DNA from: Microglena sp. YARC | Taxonomy: Eukaryota; Chlorophyta; Chlorophyceae; Chlamydomonadales; Chlamydomonadaceae | Direction: 5' to 3' | Assembly (NCBI GenBank): GCA_022414725.1 | Contig: CM039462.1 | Coordinates: 116,309,409 to 116,373,408 of the forward strand | Length of the DNA: 64,000 bases | In this document: positions 51,701-60,684 of the stretch, piece after piece | Numbering within the stretch: the stretch's first letter is position 1 | Layout of the letters: the number at the start of each line of letters is the position of its first letter | The notes under the pieces: generated by a model | What the model saw: the letters and a program-made list of their open reading frames with translations, nothing else | Told to the model about the DNA's origin: nothing | The model's database searches: none | Translations under genes and position numbers: made by a program

Positions 51701-54700
51701 GAGCTCAGTTGGCTTGGGGTCGGTGAGTTCATTGTTTGGTTCGAGCTCAGTTGGCTTGGGGTCGGTGACTTCATTCTTTGGTAGCAGAGTCATCAACCTG
51801 CCCACAAGCCACACACACACACCTCTCCCTCCAGCCACACACACACACCTCTCCCAACCAGCCACACACACGCCCACCTCTCCTCACCAGCCACACGAAC
51901 ACACACCTCTCTCCTTCACAGGTTGGTCTACCTGGCAGCGGAGTCATCGACCTGTACAACCTCCCCACCAGCGACACACACACACACACACACAAACACA
52001 CAAACATACACACACAAGCACACACACACACACATATACACACACACAAACACGCACACACCTCTCTCCTTCACAGGTTGGTCTACCTGGCAGCGGAGTC
52101 ATCGACCTGTACAACCTCCCCACCAGCGACACACACACAAACACACACACACATATACACACACAAACACGCACACACCTCTCTCCTTCACAGGTTGGTC
52201 TACCTGGCAGTGGAATCATTGACCTGTACAACTTGCCCAGTGGGCAGCAGTCCTTCGCGAAGTCTTGCTCCTCCATCCAAAACATGCCACCAAGCCCTCC
52301 TCTCCCCCTCCCCCCCCCTCTCCCCTCCTCGCCCTCCCCTCCTCCAGCCCCCTCCCCTCCCCCGGACCCCCCAGCCCCTCCCCCGTCCCCTCCTCCCCAA
52401 CCTCCCCCTCCAGCCCCACCCACCACTCTCATCTACTCCAACTTCTACTTCAACACCTCTGGACGGAGCTTTGACCGTGCCCAGGACTGCGAAGTAATTG
52501 ACCGATTAATGGCCGTATACCTTCGCGGCCGCTCCTACGTCCGCATTGCATGCGACGTCACTTCAGCCTCCGGCCGATGGAGTGTCCTCTACTACAACCT
52601 GCGCTTCACCAGCACTGCCGACCGAGACTTTCTCTTCTACACCATCACCACAGCCTACTTCTGGAACGATATGCTGTACCCCAACCTCCAACCAGGCTGC
52701 GGCTTTTTCGGAACGTACTCCCAAACAGACGACAATCTGGTTTTCAAGGATCCCAACTTTGCCACTCCTCCCTCAGTCCCGCCCTTCCAGAACAACATTG
52801 ACACCGCCAACCCGTACTTCACGGTATGTACCGCCTACATCGCCCCCAACACCTCCATCCCTGCGTCCAGCCTGTCAAGCTACCCTCCAGGTATGATTTC
52901 TTTATTTATGTACTTATTTCTTTATTTATGTACTTATTTATGTACTTATTTCTTTATTTATGTACTTCTATGTACTTACTTATTGAGTGTTGATGTAAAT
53001 AAATAAATAAATCTTACCTTCTTAGATATGCCACAATGGCACTTTTAAGGACGTGGAGTTAAGGGAACCAGCTTGTAAGCATGCGATGGACAGGCTTACA
53101 TCACACCTAGAGTCCAGTAACCATGCCGGTCGACGACCCTCCGGTTGGGCCCAGGTGACCGCGCATCTAATTTCTTATTTAGTGTTGATGTAACCGATAC
53201 TTGTTTTCCATTTCAAATACTTTTTCAAACTGAAATCATACCAAGTTCGTTTAAGGCTGCATCAATACATTTTGGTTATGTGAAGCAATTTCTATCCCTC
53301 TATTACAGGAGTAATTCTTAATTCTGAGTAATTATTAATAATTAATTACACGATTCAGGATTCATTCCTATCCCTCCATTAATCGCATTTTGTTTAACTC
53401 ACCTTCCAGGTATCTTCGGCTGGGCGCCACCTCAGCAGCCAGCTGGCATCGACCCCTTTACCTTAGGTAGCACTGGGGGCCTAGCTGGCACTCAGAACTT
53501 AGGAATCAACAGTGCGTCAGGCTACGGTCCTCTTGCTCCCTACATCACCATGTGCTCGCTGGTCCTGGGCGGATTGCAGCCCTGCCCCCCCCCTCCCCCA
53601 GCTCCCTCCCCTCCTCCCCCCCCTCAACCCCCCCCCCCCTCGCCCCCCTCCCTCCCCCCCCCACCTGCTCCCCCCCCATCCCCTTCACCCCCCAACCCCC
53701 CACCAGCACCTCCCACCCCTCCTCCCAGCCCCAACCCCCCTCCCCCCCCTCCCCCCGTGTGCACCATCCTCATCTCTCTCACCAAGGTCTTCACTGCCAC
53801 GTCAGATCCCTTCAACGTTAACACAGACCCCAAAAGAGTGATTCAAAACCTCAACCTCCTCTACTCAAGCCCCGACGTGCGCCCAGCCTACTCCTTCACT
53901 AGCCTTTTCCAAGAGACCGGTAACCCCACCCCTTCCTTGGTGCAAGCCCTAGCCCTGGTCTTCAGCCCAGAGGACATGCAGGCTTTTATCAGGGCTTTCA
54001 CAGGCAGTACAAACACCCTGAAGGTGATGGCCAGTGGGTTCTACCTCCAGTGCACAGACTATGTCAAGGTGGACTTCTACGGTTGCGGATTTGTGAAGCC
54101 TATTATCTATTCTGGTCTAGCCGATACTCCCGCGAATGCGACGCAGGAGTTGCCTGCCTGTGCCAGCCCTCCCCCCAACCCGCCTCCCCCCCCACCCTCC
54201 TCCCCGCCCCCCCTCTCCCCCCCCGCACCCAGGCCCTAGCTCTCCCCCTCCACCCACCCCACGCCCCTCCCCCTAGCCCACCCTCACCCTCCCCACCCCC
54301 ACCTCCAACTGGAAACGTTCAAATTTCCATCGCTGGACCCTCTGTTCGTTGCTATGGTGGCGAGGACGCATACACCAATACCTTGCTCCGCCTAATCATC
54401 TCCGCCGGGTTGCAGCCAGAGCTCTTGGTTGCGCTGTGCACAGACTTCCAAGACGGCGCCATCATCACCGCTACTTTCATCAGCATCGATGCGGCCCAGG
54501 CCATGTACCGCTTTCTGTACATCCCAGGCAATACCATCATCATCACGACATACATCCTCACGGCCGAGATCCCGTGCGGCTCCAGCCTGACCATCTCCAG
54601 GGAGGGTGGAGATGGTCCCACGTTCTTTCAGTGCGGGGGGCCCTCTGTCTCAAACAACATCCGCCTCAGTCAGCTGTGCTGTGCCCCAACGACTCTCTCC

Positions 54701-55332
54701 CCCCCTCCTTCACCAACGGCCCGATCTCCTCCTCCCCCGACGGTCCGCTCCCCTCCCCCCAAACCTCACCCAAGCGCGTGTCGATCAAGAGGAAGAAGTC
54801 CCCCCCTCCCCCGCCTCCCAGGCGACAGCCTCCTCCTCCCTCCCCTGCCCCGCCTCCTCCCCCTCCCCTCCCCCACCCAGTCCCTCCACTCCTTCCGCGA
54901 CCTTCAACCGATACCAACTGTACGTCAAGACCCCCATCTACGATAGCGTGAGTGCGGCCAACATCAAGACCTACGAGTGCCCTCCTTTACGTGACGCCTT
55001 GTCAGACGTCCTCATTCGCAGGGGGGTGAGCCTCCAAACGGCATACCCCCCCCTCCAGTGAGAGCGAAAACGGTTGCTCCATCATTACGGCCACCAACGA
55101 ATATGTCTACTACAAGGTCTTCTTCACATTGGAGGAGTCTACGTGGGCTTTTCTGAAGTCCAGCATAGGTCTGGCCAACAACCAGTTCATAGCCACGGCG
55201 AGAATCATGTGCAGCAGCGAAGTTAGCTTTGCGCTTGACAACGGGGTGGTGGAGTTGACATTGAGTGGACAGAACTTGTATGGCTTGCAACAACGGGCGC
55301 CAATGTGCAAGCTGGATGTGCTGTTGCCGTAA
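47879..55332 (+). CDS. Secreted Pro-rich cell-wall-type glycoprotein (5+ exons)
   Basis: Exons: 47879-48050, about 50441-50722, 51214-51633, 52194-52890 and 53410-55332. The start ATG opens a signal peptide, [18 protein letters not shown]. The mature protein has a Cys-containing N-terminal module ([29 protein letters not shown]), then four globular modules separated by Pro/Ser spacers ([13 protein letters not shown] type) in exons 4-5. The spacers match the hydroxyproline-rich extensin/pherophorin style of volvocine wall proteins. The globular modules are not the classic pherophorin domain as far as I can tell. Exon 5 needs about four frame changes, all in or beside C-runs (54160-54240, 54700-54790, 54790-54900, 55049-55056). 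These suggest assembly indels or a decaying gene. A stop at 54237-54239 ends the uncorrected frame. The exon 1/2 junction is also uncertain. Confidence 0.75.
48505..48711. mobile_element. Hairpin MITE (family A)
   Basis: CATAGCTTTTCTTTTCTGCT at the left is mirrored by AGCTGAAAAAGAAAGCTATG at the right, with AGCAGCTTCTAGGCAGCTCC and GGAGCTGCCTAGAGGCTGCT inside. The centre carries GGGCCTGGGCTAAGCTCC. Confidence 0.85.
48737..48805. repeat. Poly-C (~42) plus (CA)n
   Basis: A C-run of about 42 immediately followed by (CA)n, inside intron 1. The duplicate at 62351 has a shorter run. Confidence 0.92.
48905..49700. repeat. ~190-bp tandem repeat in intron 1, five units
   Basis: Each unit has ACCCCTCCCAACTCGACC, GACTACGCCGGATGCC, a TTCTTCTTCTAGCTT tract, TTTTAGGCCTCCTCCAGGGA and TTAGGGCCATTGAGGG. 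The left units contain long G-runs. The same array is present in the 62.1-64 kb copy. Confidence 0.92.
49888..50055 (+). repeat. SINE-like repeat E with CA-rich tail
   Basis: GTTGGGCAAGTCCCTTAAGC, CTATTTGGCTACCCTTGGAC and TGTAAAACACACACA, then irregular ACACAGACAAACAC repeats to 50060. Confidence 0.75.
50165..50440 (+). repeat. AACCCAAACC repeats with acceptor-side copy of exon 2
   Basis: CCCTTTCCCTGTCCTTGGGC followed by AACCCAAACC-type repeats occurs twice. The first block ends TTAGACAG and a 62-base echo of the exon 2 start (GCTGATTCATAGGGCACCGA to ATCCGATGAAGCGCAG). The second runs into the real exon. Confidence 0.88.
50441..50722 (+). CDS. Cell-wall gene exon 2
   Basis: Reads [40 protein letters not shown] and [20 protein letters not shown], ending HGQ in phase 0 at donor CAG/GTGAGA. 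The upstream copy has a proper AG at GACAG/CTGATT, but here the base pair reads CCG/CTGATT. The real acceptor may therefore be AG at 50440 (phase 0) or the start may be inexact. Confidence 0.7.
50723..51133 (+). repeat. Three donor-side copies of exon 2 end (137-bp unit)
   Basis: Donors at 50723, 50860, 50997 and 51134 are exactly 137 bases apart. Each copy carries CTACGATGACGTCCTGTACA, GCTCTCACAAACTGGACCCC and TCATGGACAG. The first three continue GTGAGACTTAATTGCTGAAG and AATTCGAATTTTGAA; the last continues GTGGTCC, probably the original intron. Confidence 0.95.
51214..51633 (+). CDS. Cell-wall gene exon 3: Cys-rich N-terminal module
   Basis: Exactly 140 codons, phase 0 to 0. Reads [49 protein letters not shown] and [15 protein letters not shown]. 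Acceptor CCCCTCCGCAG, donor ACG/GTGGGT. At least four Cys suggest disulfides in the secreted protein. No named domain recognised. Confidence 0.85.
51634..51785 (+). repeat. 43-bp repeat at start of intron 3
   Basis: Three units of GAGCTCAGTTGGCTTGGGGT and CGGTGAGTTCATTNTTTGGT. GTGAGT inside each unit resembles a donor. Confidence 0.9.
51780..52193 (+). repeat. Acceptor-side copies of exon 4 in (CA)n
   Basis: Two full-edge copies (TCCTTCACAGGTTGGTCTAC, GGCAGCGGAGTCATCGACCT, GTACAACCTCCCCACCAG) start at 51921 and 52075, and a degenerate one (GCAGAGTCATCAACCTGCCC) lies at 51784. Each ends in (CA)n before the real acceptor at 52193. Confidence 0.93.
52194..52890 (+). CDS. Cell-wall gene exon 4: first Pro spacer and module 2
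   Basis: 697 nt, phase 0 to 1. [20 protein letters not shown], then a spacer of about 45 residues of Pro/Ser, then [40 protein letters not shown] and [18 protein letters not shown]. Donor CCAG/GTATGA. The Ser-Pro-Pro pattern is typical of sites hydroxylated and glycosylated in algal wall proteins. Confidence 0.85.
52891..53409 (+). other. Intron 4 of cell-wall gene
   Basis: Begins with (TTTATTTATGTACTTA)n, then complex sequence with a possible diverged repeat F near 53050-53170, and ends CTCACCTTCCAG. No exon is seen inside. Confidence 0.7.
53410..54239 (+). CDS. Cell-wall gene exon 5, first open part
   Basis: G/GTATC joins exon 4 in frame ([20 protein letters not shown]). Then [19 protein letters not shown], a second Pro spacer and module 3 ([40 protein letters not shown]), then a third Pro spacer, running to TAG at 54237-54239. 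Reading of module 4 resumes in another frame, so this stop is likely a frameshift product. Confidence 0.8.
54295..54770 (+). CDS. Cell-wall gene exon 5, module 4 (frame +1)
   Basis: In the frame of 54050: [54 protein letters not shown] and [13 protein letters not shown], followed by a Pro/Ser spacer. Like module 3 it has about 120 residues with paired Cys, suggesting repeated domains. The frame is lost again in the C-rich spacer beyond about 54770. Confidence 0.7.
54890..55332 (+). CDS. Cell-wall gene exon 5, module 5 and stop
   Basis: [20 protein letters not shown] and [20 protein letters not shown], then one extra base in the C8 run at 55049-55056, then [39 protein letters not shown] and [11 protein letters not shown] before TAA at 55330-55332. 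Dropping one C restores continuous reading. This is a third module of the same size class. Confidence 0.7.
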
Positions 55333-55336
55333 TTTG

Positions 55337-55400
55337 TTTTTAAATTTTATGAAAGGAATTTCATCCCAGTGGGGGGTCTCCCGACACAAGCTAGCGGCAC
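55337..55400 (+). repeat. Dispersed repeat D, forward copy
   Basis: ATGAAAGGAATTTCATCCCA, GTGGGGGGTCTCCCGACACA and AGCTAGCGGCACCGAGG begin right after the stop codon, so it probably forms part of the 3' UTR. Confidence 0.75.
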
Positions 55401-55668
55401 CGAGGATTCTGAATGGTGTTTAGATATGAGATCACCCACCCATTGTTAGCGGAATAGAACGATGGAAAGAGAGGGGTGTATGCAAACTACAGGACAAGTT
55501 ACAAGACAGAGCAGAGCTCCTAATAGAAGCGCCGTCACTGTGAAAAGAGATTAGGGTCTAGGGTCAGACGGACACAAGACAGGGAATAGGACAGTAGGCA
55601 GACAGACAGCTCACGCTGACACCCATGTGTCGGGTTTTGATATGAGGGTTAGCGACCATCCCCTGGCG

Positions 55669-55871
55669 CATAGCTTTTCTTTTCGGCAACAAGCCGCAGC
55701 TTCTAGACAGCTCCCCTGGCTTGCTACCTTACAAAACCTAGAGCGACGTCGTGCACCTGGAAGCTGACAGAATCATCGTTCCAGTACTATTACAATCTTG
55801 GCGCTTAGCCCAGTGGCTGGCTCATGGAGCTGCCTGGAAGCTGCTGCTCGTAGCGGAAACGAAAAGCTATG
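55669..55871. mobile_element. Hairpin MITE (family A)
   Basis: CATAGCTTTTCTTTTCGGCA and its mirror AGCGGAAACGAAAAGCTATG, with CAGCTTCTAGACAGCTCCCC and GGAGCTGCCTGGAAGCTGCT inside. Confidence 0.85.
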
Positions 55872-56029
55872 CCATGGTATCCTGTGAGAACGAGATAGAG
55901 CTGATTGTAGCTGATTATTTGTCACTGTTAGATAGTTGGGAGGAGAGAAAATACATATGCTTATTGCTTATTGAATTCATAATTTGAGGTAGCATTGTGG
56001 TTGTCAGATTTTTTGTTTTTTTGTTGTTA

Positions 56030-56095
56030 AGTTATGAAAGGAATTTCACCCCAGGTGGTGGGTCTCCCGACAAAAACTAGCGGCACCAAGGAGCC
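56030..56095 (+). repeat. Dispersed repeat D, forward copy
   Basis: TATGAAAGGAATTTCACCCC, AGGTGGTGGGTCTCCCGACA and AACTAGCGGCACCAAGG. Confidence 0.78.
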
Positions 56096-56179
56096 AGTTC
56101 GAATAGTGTTGCCAGTCCTACAAAAGAGTGGGCACACTTAGGGTCAGCGGCAGGTACCGACCCACAACCAAACGAACGT

Positions 56180-56310
56180 GCTCCACTACCCCCTATTGAC
56201 CACGACAGACAAGCTCCCTGCCATGGTCGTTAGAGGCGGGGCCAAGCCACTACCCCTGTTGACCACGACAGACAAGCTCCCTGCCATGGTCGTTAGAGGC
56301 GGAGCCAAGG
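56180..56310. repeat. ~68-bp tandem duplication
   Basis: TTGACCACGACAGACAAGCT, CCCTGCCATGGTCGTTAGAG and GCGG(G/A)GCCAAG occur twice, head to tail. Confidence 0.92.
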
Positions 56311-56923
56311 TATTACTGCTTGTACATTGTTAATTGCAATCATCCATTGTTTTCGGCGTGCGCCAACTAGAATTGATTCCTGATTTTTTGACCCAGCGCA
56401 ATCGCATCTGGTCGTGCATCTGTAACGCGTGAACTTGAACTTGGTTGCATCTTACACACACCTCACCTTGTCACCCACACCTCAGAAGAAGAAGGAAATG
56501 GCTCCAGCAAACAATTTGGCTGCTCGCCGTCTTTGGCAGTAGAGCCTATAATTTATATTACAAATGCTAATAACGTGACTGGTAAACTGAAAAGTACCCT
56601 GATTTAACAATTGACTCGCGAATTATAAGAAGCAATATGCAGGAAGGTTGGCTCTGGGGACGAATAAGAGGTTTCAGATCTTGCAAGGGGTCAAAGATGG
56701 CGAACACAAGGCCAGACGATTGGAAGGTTTAGTTTTAACACATTTTAACAGGGACGTGCATGTCCACGCGCGCATTTGGGGAGGGGGGCTCTGCGTGATC
56801 TCAGAGGGCTTCCACCAACCCTGATTACCGGTATGTGAGTATGTCCATCTTTAAAAAAACGATCCATCCATATCTCTGCCTCTTTCACACACACACACTC
56901 GAAGACAGGCTGCAACTCCTTGC

Positions 56924-57009
56924 TGTCAGAACTGCTAGGCTACGGGAGTTCTGTAGGACATCTAGATCTAGATGTCCTACAGAACTCCCGTAGCCTAGCA
57001 GTTCTGACA
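56924..57009. repeat. Perfect 86-bp palindrome
   Basis: A 43-base arm (TGTCAGAACTGCTAGGCTAC to GACATCTAGA) is followed without spacer by its exact reverse complement; the centre is TCTAGATCTAGA. Identity is complete over both arms. Confidence 0.95.
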
Positions 57010-57204
57010 CTTGCCAAGTTCGTAGCTCGGTCTGCCAGGTGGCGAACCTCTCTTGCACACAACAATTTGGTCATGACATTTTGAATTTCAACATTTGGGG
57101 TGTTGATTACTGTCAGCGTGAACTGCTAAGACACGAGTGCCTTATTGGTATCTGATCAGATGCTGACGCTGACAATTACACGCCAATCTCATGTATCATT
57201 TTGG

Positions 57205-57290
57205 GCAAGTCTTCGAGCTTGGCTTAGTGATGAAAGCGATTTGGCCTACCCCTGGACTGTAACATACGGTACATACACCCAGTGCCAGGA
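57205..57290 (+). repeat. SINE-like repeat E fragment
   Basis: GGGCAAGTCTTCGAGCTTGG, TTTGGCCTACCCCTGGACTG and TAACATACGGTACATACACC match the 3' end of family E. Confidence 0.65.
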
Positions 57291-57301
57291 CCCCCATGTC
57301 G

Positions 57302-57590
57302 TTAAGGAATCGTATCATAGTCATATCCATCACGGTCAGAGCCACCTAGCTTGTCACCGCCTTCTGTATTGTCTTCAGCGTAGAATTCTCCCTCGGAGAT
57401 ATACTCGTTCAAATAAATGTCAAAATCCTCAAAATCCTCTTCAAACTGTGCTGCTGCGGAATGCTCGTAGTCGTAGGCACCAGAGCCATCTAGCTCACCA
57501 CCGCCCTCTGTGTTGTCTTCCTCATAGAAACCTCGCTCGGAGACATAATCGCTCAAATACTCTTCAAGAGCCTCTTCAAATTGTGATTAA
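57302..57590 (-). CDS. Acidic Tyr-rich C-terminal exon (probable)
   Basis: Open minus-strand frame reading QFEEALEEYLSDYVSERGFY, then two related repeats: EEDNTEGGGELDGSGAYDYE and AEDNTEGGDKLGGSDRDGY. It ends DYDTIP and TAA. No ATG opens it and a stop lies just upstream in frame. It may be a 3' exon spliced from the neighbouring acidic gene, or its diverged duplicate. Function unknown. Confidence 0.5.
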
Positions 57591-57591
57591 T

Positions 57592-59023
57592 TTAATTCTT
57601 TATTAAAAAAAATTTAGAGTCTGAAAACGAGTCGAGTTTGTCCTCGTTTGGAGAGAATCGATCGCGGAAATTGATAAACGCATCATACTCATACTCATCA
57701 GCATTGACACCTGTTGGAGTGTTCAGGGACTGCTCCACCTCATGGCCATAGGAATCATCGTAGCTATAGGAATCATCATAGCCATAGGAATCCGGGAAGC
57801 CATAGAAATAACCATCAGCGTAATAGTCATTGGCATCGTTCTCGTATATGTCGGCTTTGGAGGGAAGGTCCACCTCTGGAGTGTCTTGTGTCTTGGTGTA
57901 CCCATCATCGTATTTCGCACAAAACGTGGCACAGTATTCAGGAGAGTACTCAATGCGGGCACAATACTCGGCACACGAATCAAGATCAGGAAACTCATAC
58001 CCGGCGTTGGCAGGTGCTGGAGAGTAGATGGACTGCTCCTCCTCAGTGCCAAGGAATTCACCATATATATTCAATTCATCGTATGCCAGAACATAACCAT
58101 CATAGCTCCGACCATAGACATCATCCTTGTCAGCGTCTGCTCCCAAGGGGAGGTTCACCTCTGGGGTGTCTTGTGCCAGCCTGGAAGAATCCAAGGGGAG
58201 GTTCACCTCTGGGGTGTCTTGTGCCAGGCTGATAGATGCCAGCTTGGAAGAATCCACGGCTGCCAGGTTGGAAGATTCTGTCAATTTAGACGCATAAGTG
58301 CTGTAGAGCTTCCTGGCCTCCATCTCATCATCCTCAGCCCCAAGACTCTCCGTGTCTCTTGTTTCATCGCTGTATCCCTCGAATACGAACGGGGAGCCAT
58401 CAGAATCGTGTAGGTCATCGATGGCAGAGAGGTAGTACCCATAGTCATAGTCGTAGGCGTCAAACTCATACGCATACTGATTGCCATACTCCCAATTGCC
58501 ATACTCATAAATCGATAAACTCGTAGTCGATGCCACCTGTTGGGGTGTAGAGAGGCTCTATCATGAAGCCATCGTCATCGCCATCAAGGTCAAAAGCATC
58601 ATACACCAGATCGTAGGCCTCATTCACTGTAGGAAGGTTCCCCTCTGGGATGTCTTGTGCCACCCTGGCAGGCTTGACAGGCCCCACAGCTGCCAGGCTG
58701 GAAGATCCTGTCAAGGTGGGATCTGAATCCCACACGTCTCTGATGTACTTGGCCTTGCCTGTCAACCAAGTTTCTGCACTGCCTTCACGGCTGCTTTGGT
58801 CAGTAGATGTGCGTCTAGGACGAGGCCTTGGCAGAAGAGGATCGGCTGAGCTGAGAGGTATGTCCACAGCTGGCTCTTCCTCGTGCCCCAACATGCCCTC
58901 GGGCCTCTCAGACCCAGAGCTTATGGCATGCAAGACGTGGCTGTCATCACTGCCCAGCTCCACGGACAAGCTTATTGCTGTTGATGCTACATAATCGCTG
59001 CCTGGTGAAACTGAAAGCTGAAT
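57592..59023 (-). CDS. Acidic Asp/Glu/Tyr-rich protein, 5' end missing, one frameshift
   Basis: Read on the minus strand from an acceptor (CCATTGCAG) at 59024. Part 1 (59023-58505) reads IQLSVSPGSDYVASTAIS to TPTGGIDYEFIDL and stops. Part 2 (58536-57592) continues as YEYGNWEYGNQYAYEFDAYD to FFLIKN. Removing one base near 58509-58513 joins both parts smoothly (GIDYEFIDYEYGNW), so this is probably one protein of about 470 residues. Features: QDTPEVNLP or QDIPEGNLP repeats (five), YDDSY repeats, a Cys cluster (CAEYCARIEYSPEYCATFC), and strong acidity. There is no signal peptide or family I recognise. Neither part starts with ATG, so an upstream exon must exist beyond 59024. Confidence 0.6.
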
Positions 59024-59049
59024 CTGCAATGGTGCACATATGTATGGAA

Positions 59050-59268
59050 CGGCATATCATATGATGTTGACCAAAGGCGAGTACAATTTCATATGATATC
59101 ATACAAATTGCATCATATGATATTGTATATAATTGGTAACTTTACCCTAATAAGACTGCCGACATCATATGATATCATAGACCCACCTCCTGGGGTGAAA
59201 GTCCTTTCACAACTAAAAAACAATGATGGCATGATATCATATGATATCATGTTCCTTACACACATACC
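59050..59268. mobile_element. ATGATATCAT-type MITE (family C) with nested repeat D fragment
   Basis: GGAACGGCATATCATATGAT at the left and GATATCATATGATATCATGT then TCC at the right. TGTTGACCAAAGGCGAGTAC matches 30526. A fragment of repeat D (CCACCTCCTGGGGTGAAAGT) interrupts it at about 59185-59222. Confidence 0.8.
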
Positions 59269-59269
59269 A

Positions 59270-60053
59270 TATTGTTAGTTAATTTCAGTTTAGACAGCAC
59301 ATCTTTATCTTGTAGAATTTTGGAATGATATAAATAATGGTTTCAATATCAGGTCAGTTTACCCTCTAGCTAGTGATCTGGTCGGTAGGGTTGCTGGTGT
59401 GTTCATTACACTACATTGCACTGCCATCAACAGGCCATTATTGACCCACGACAAGCCCGCTCCTCAACATCCGGGAGGGGTCTTCGGACTAATCTTCAAA
59501 CTTAGGTAGGCAATATTGCAGCAAGCAAGCAAGATTGCAGCAAGCATTCGTTATACATGTGATTGCACATTCGCAAGTACAAGCATATGGATTCAGACAT
59601 GATAAGACTTGCAGCCATACTACTCCACGAATGCATATATCGGTGATTTGTTACAGATGACTGATAGGTGCATTGATATAGTAGTATGGCTCATCCTGTC
59701 ACCTCCACCCTACCCAGCTCCTCATACAGATCCTTCCACTTGCCAGCCTTACAATGAAAGCAACCTTACACCATACCCACCCATTGGTAGAGTAGTATGG
59801 CTCATCTTGTCTCATTTACCCATCCATCATTGTTTTCATAATTGTTTTTGTGTCATGAATTCGCTTATTGTGGCTTGGGCTTGTCTTTTCAAATTGACTA
59901 TACACAAGATGGCAATGCATTCCTCTTTTGAGTGAATTTGACTTTGTACTTGAACTTTGTGAAATGGCTCCAGCCTTTTAAGGCTGCTTGACGCCTTCAT
60001 CTTTTTTTAGTGAACAACAAAAGCAACCAGGTTACTACAAAGCGAGCGCGAGA
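59270..60053. other. Unassigned sequence
   Basis: AT-richer sequence. The only local repeat is a diverged pair of GTAGTATGGCTCATC(C/T)TGTC blocks near 59680 and 59791. No gene is supported. Confidence 0.45.
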
Positions 60054-60249
60054 CAGGGTACTACTTCTTGCCAAATTGGCAAGCGCTTAAAGCGCACAAA
60101 CGTCAAATTGGTCAGCGCTTTTTAGTGCAAAAAAATGCAAGAACCGCGCGCTGCGCCGACAGGGGGTTGAAGAAACTGCGCGAAACGCGCAGAGGGGCTC
60201 AAAAAGGCACCGCGGCACCGCGCTGCCGCGCGCGCTTAGTAGTACCCTG
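60054..60249. mobile_element. hAT-like MITE, forward copy of a head-to-head pair
   Basis: Ends CAGGGTACTACTTCTTGCC and TTAGTAGTACCCTG. The interior TTGGTCAGCGCTTTTTAGTG and CGCGCGCTGCGCCGACAGGG match 45618. Confidence 0.88.
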
Positions 60250-60404
60250 GCGCAGCAGCGCGATTTTGTGCACGCTTTTTTAGCCCCACTGCGCGTTTCG
60301 CGCAGTTTTTCCAACCCCCTGTGGGCGCAGTGTGCAGTTTTTGCGCTTTTTGCACTACAAAGCGGTGAAAGCGCTGACCAGTTTGACAAAAATGTCGTAC
60401 CCTG
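60250..60404. mobile_element. hAT-like MITE, inverted copy abutting the first
   Basis: The reverse complement of the same family (GCGCGTTTCGCGCAGTTTTT, CCCCCTGTGGGCGCAG) ends GTCGTACCCTG. The left end appears truncated at the junction with the forward copy. Confidence 0.82.
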
Positions 60405-60469
60405 CAAGCAGCGTCAGGTTGCTCATTCATGAAGTCACGACATGCGTTGGCAAACATTCCAAACAATTT

Positions 60470-60660
60470 AATAAGTTTTCTACAGCCACCTGAATATTAG
60501 ATACGCTCACGCCTCTTCCATGGTTGTGGATCAGCCCTTGGCAAACAGTCCAAACATTCCATTTGTTTTTATAAATTGTCTTCACCCGCCCACCTGAATA
60601 TTAGAAACGCCTACTCCTCTTCCATGGTTGTGGATCAGCCCTTGGTTCCCAGACAGCGAG
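60470..60660. repeat. ~100-bp tandem duplication
   Basis: CCACCTGAATATTAGA(T/A)ACGC, CCTCTTCCATGGTTGTGGAT and CAGCCCTTGG occur twice, at 60487 and 60590. Confidence 0.88.
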
Positions 60661-60684
60661 AGAAGCACCATTGCAGTCTGTCAT

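Noticed and set aside
55026..55058. Tiny intron (GTGAGC ... CTCCAG) restoring frame in cell-wall module 5
   Set aside because: Only about 33 bases, too short for a spliceosomal intron; a one-base C-run error explains the frame change better.
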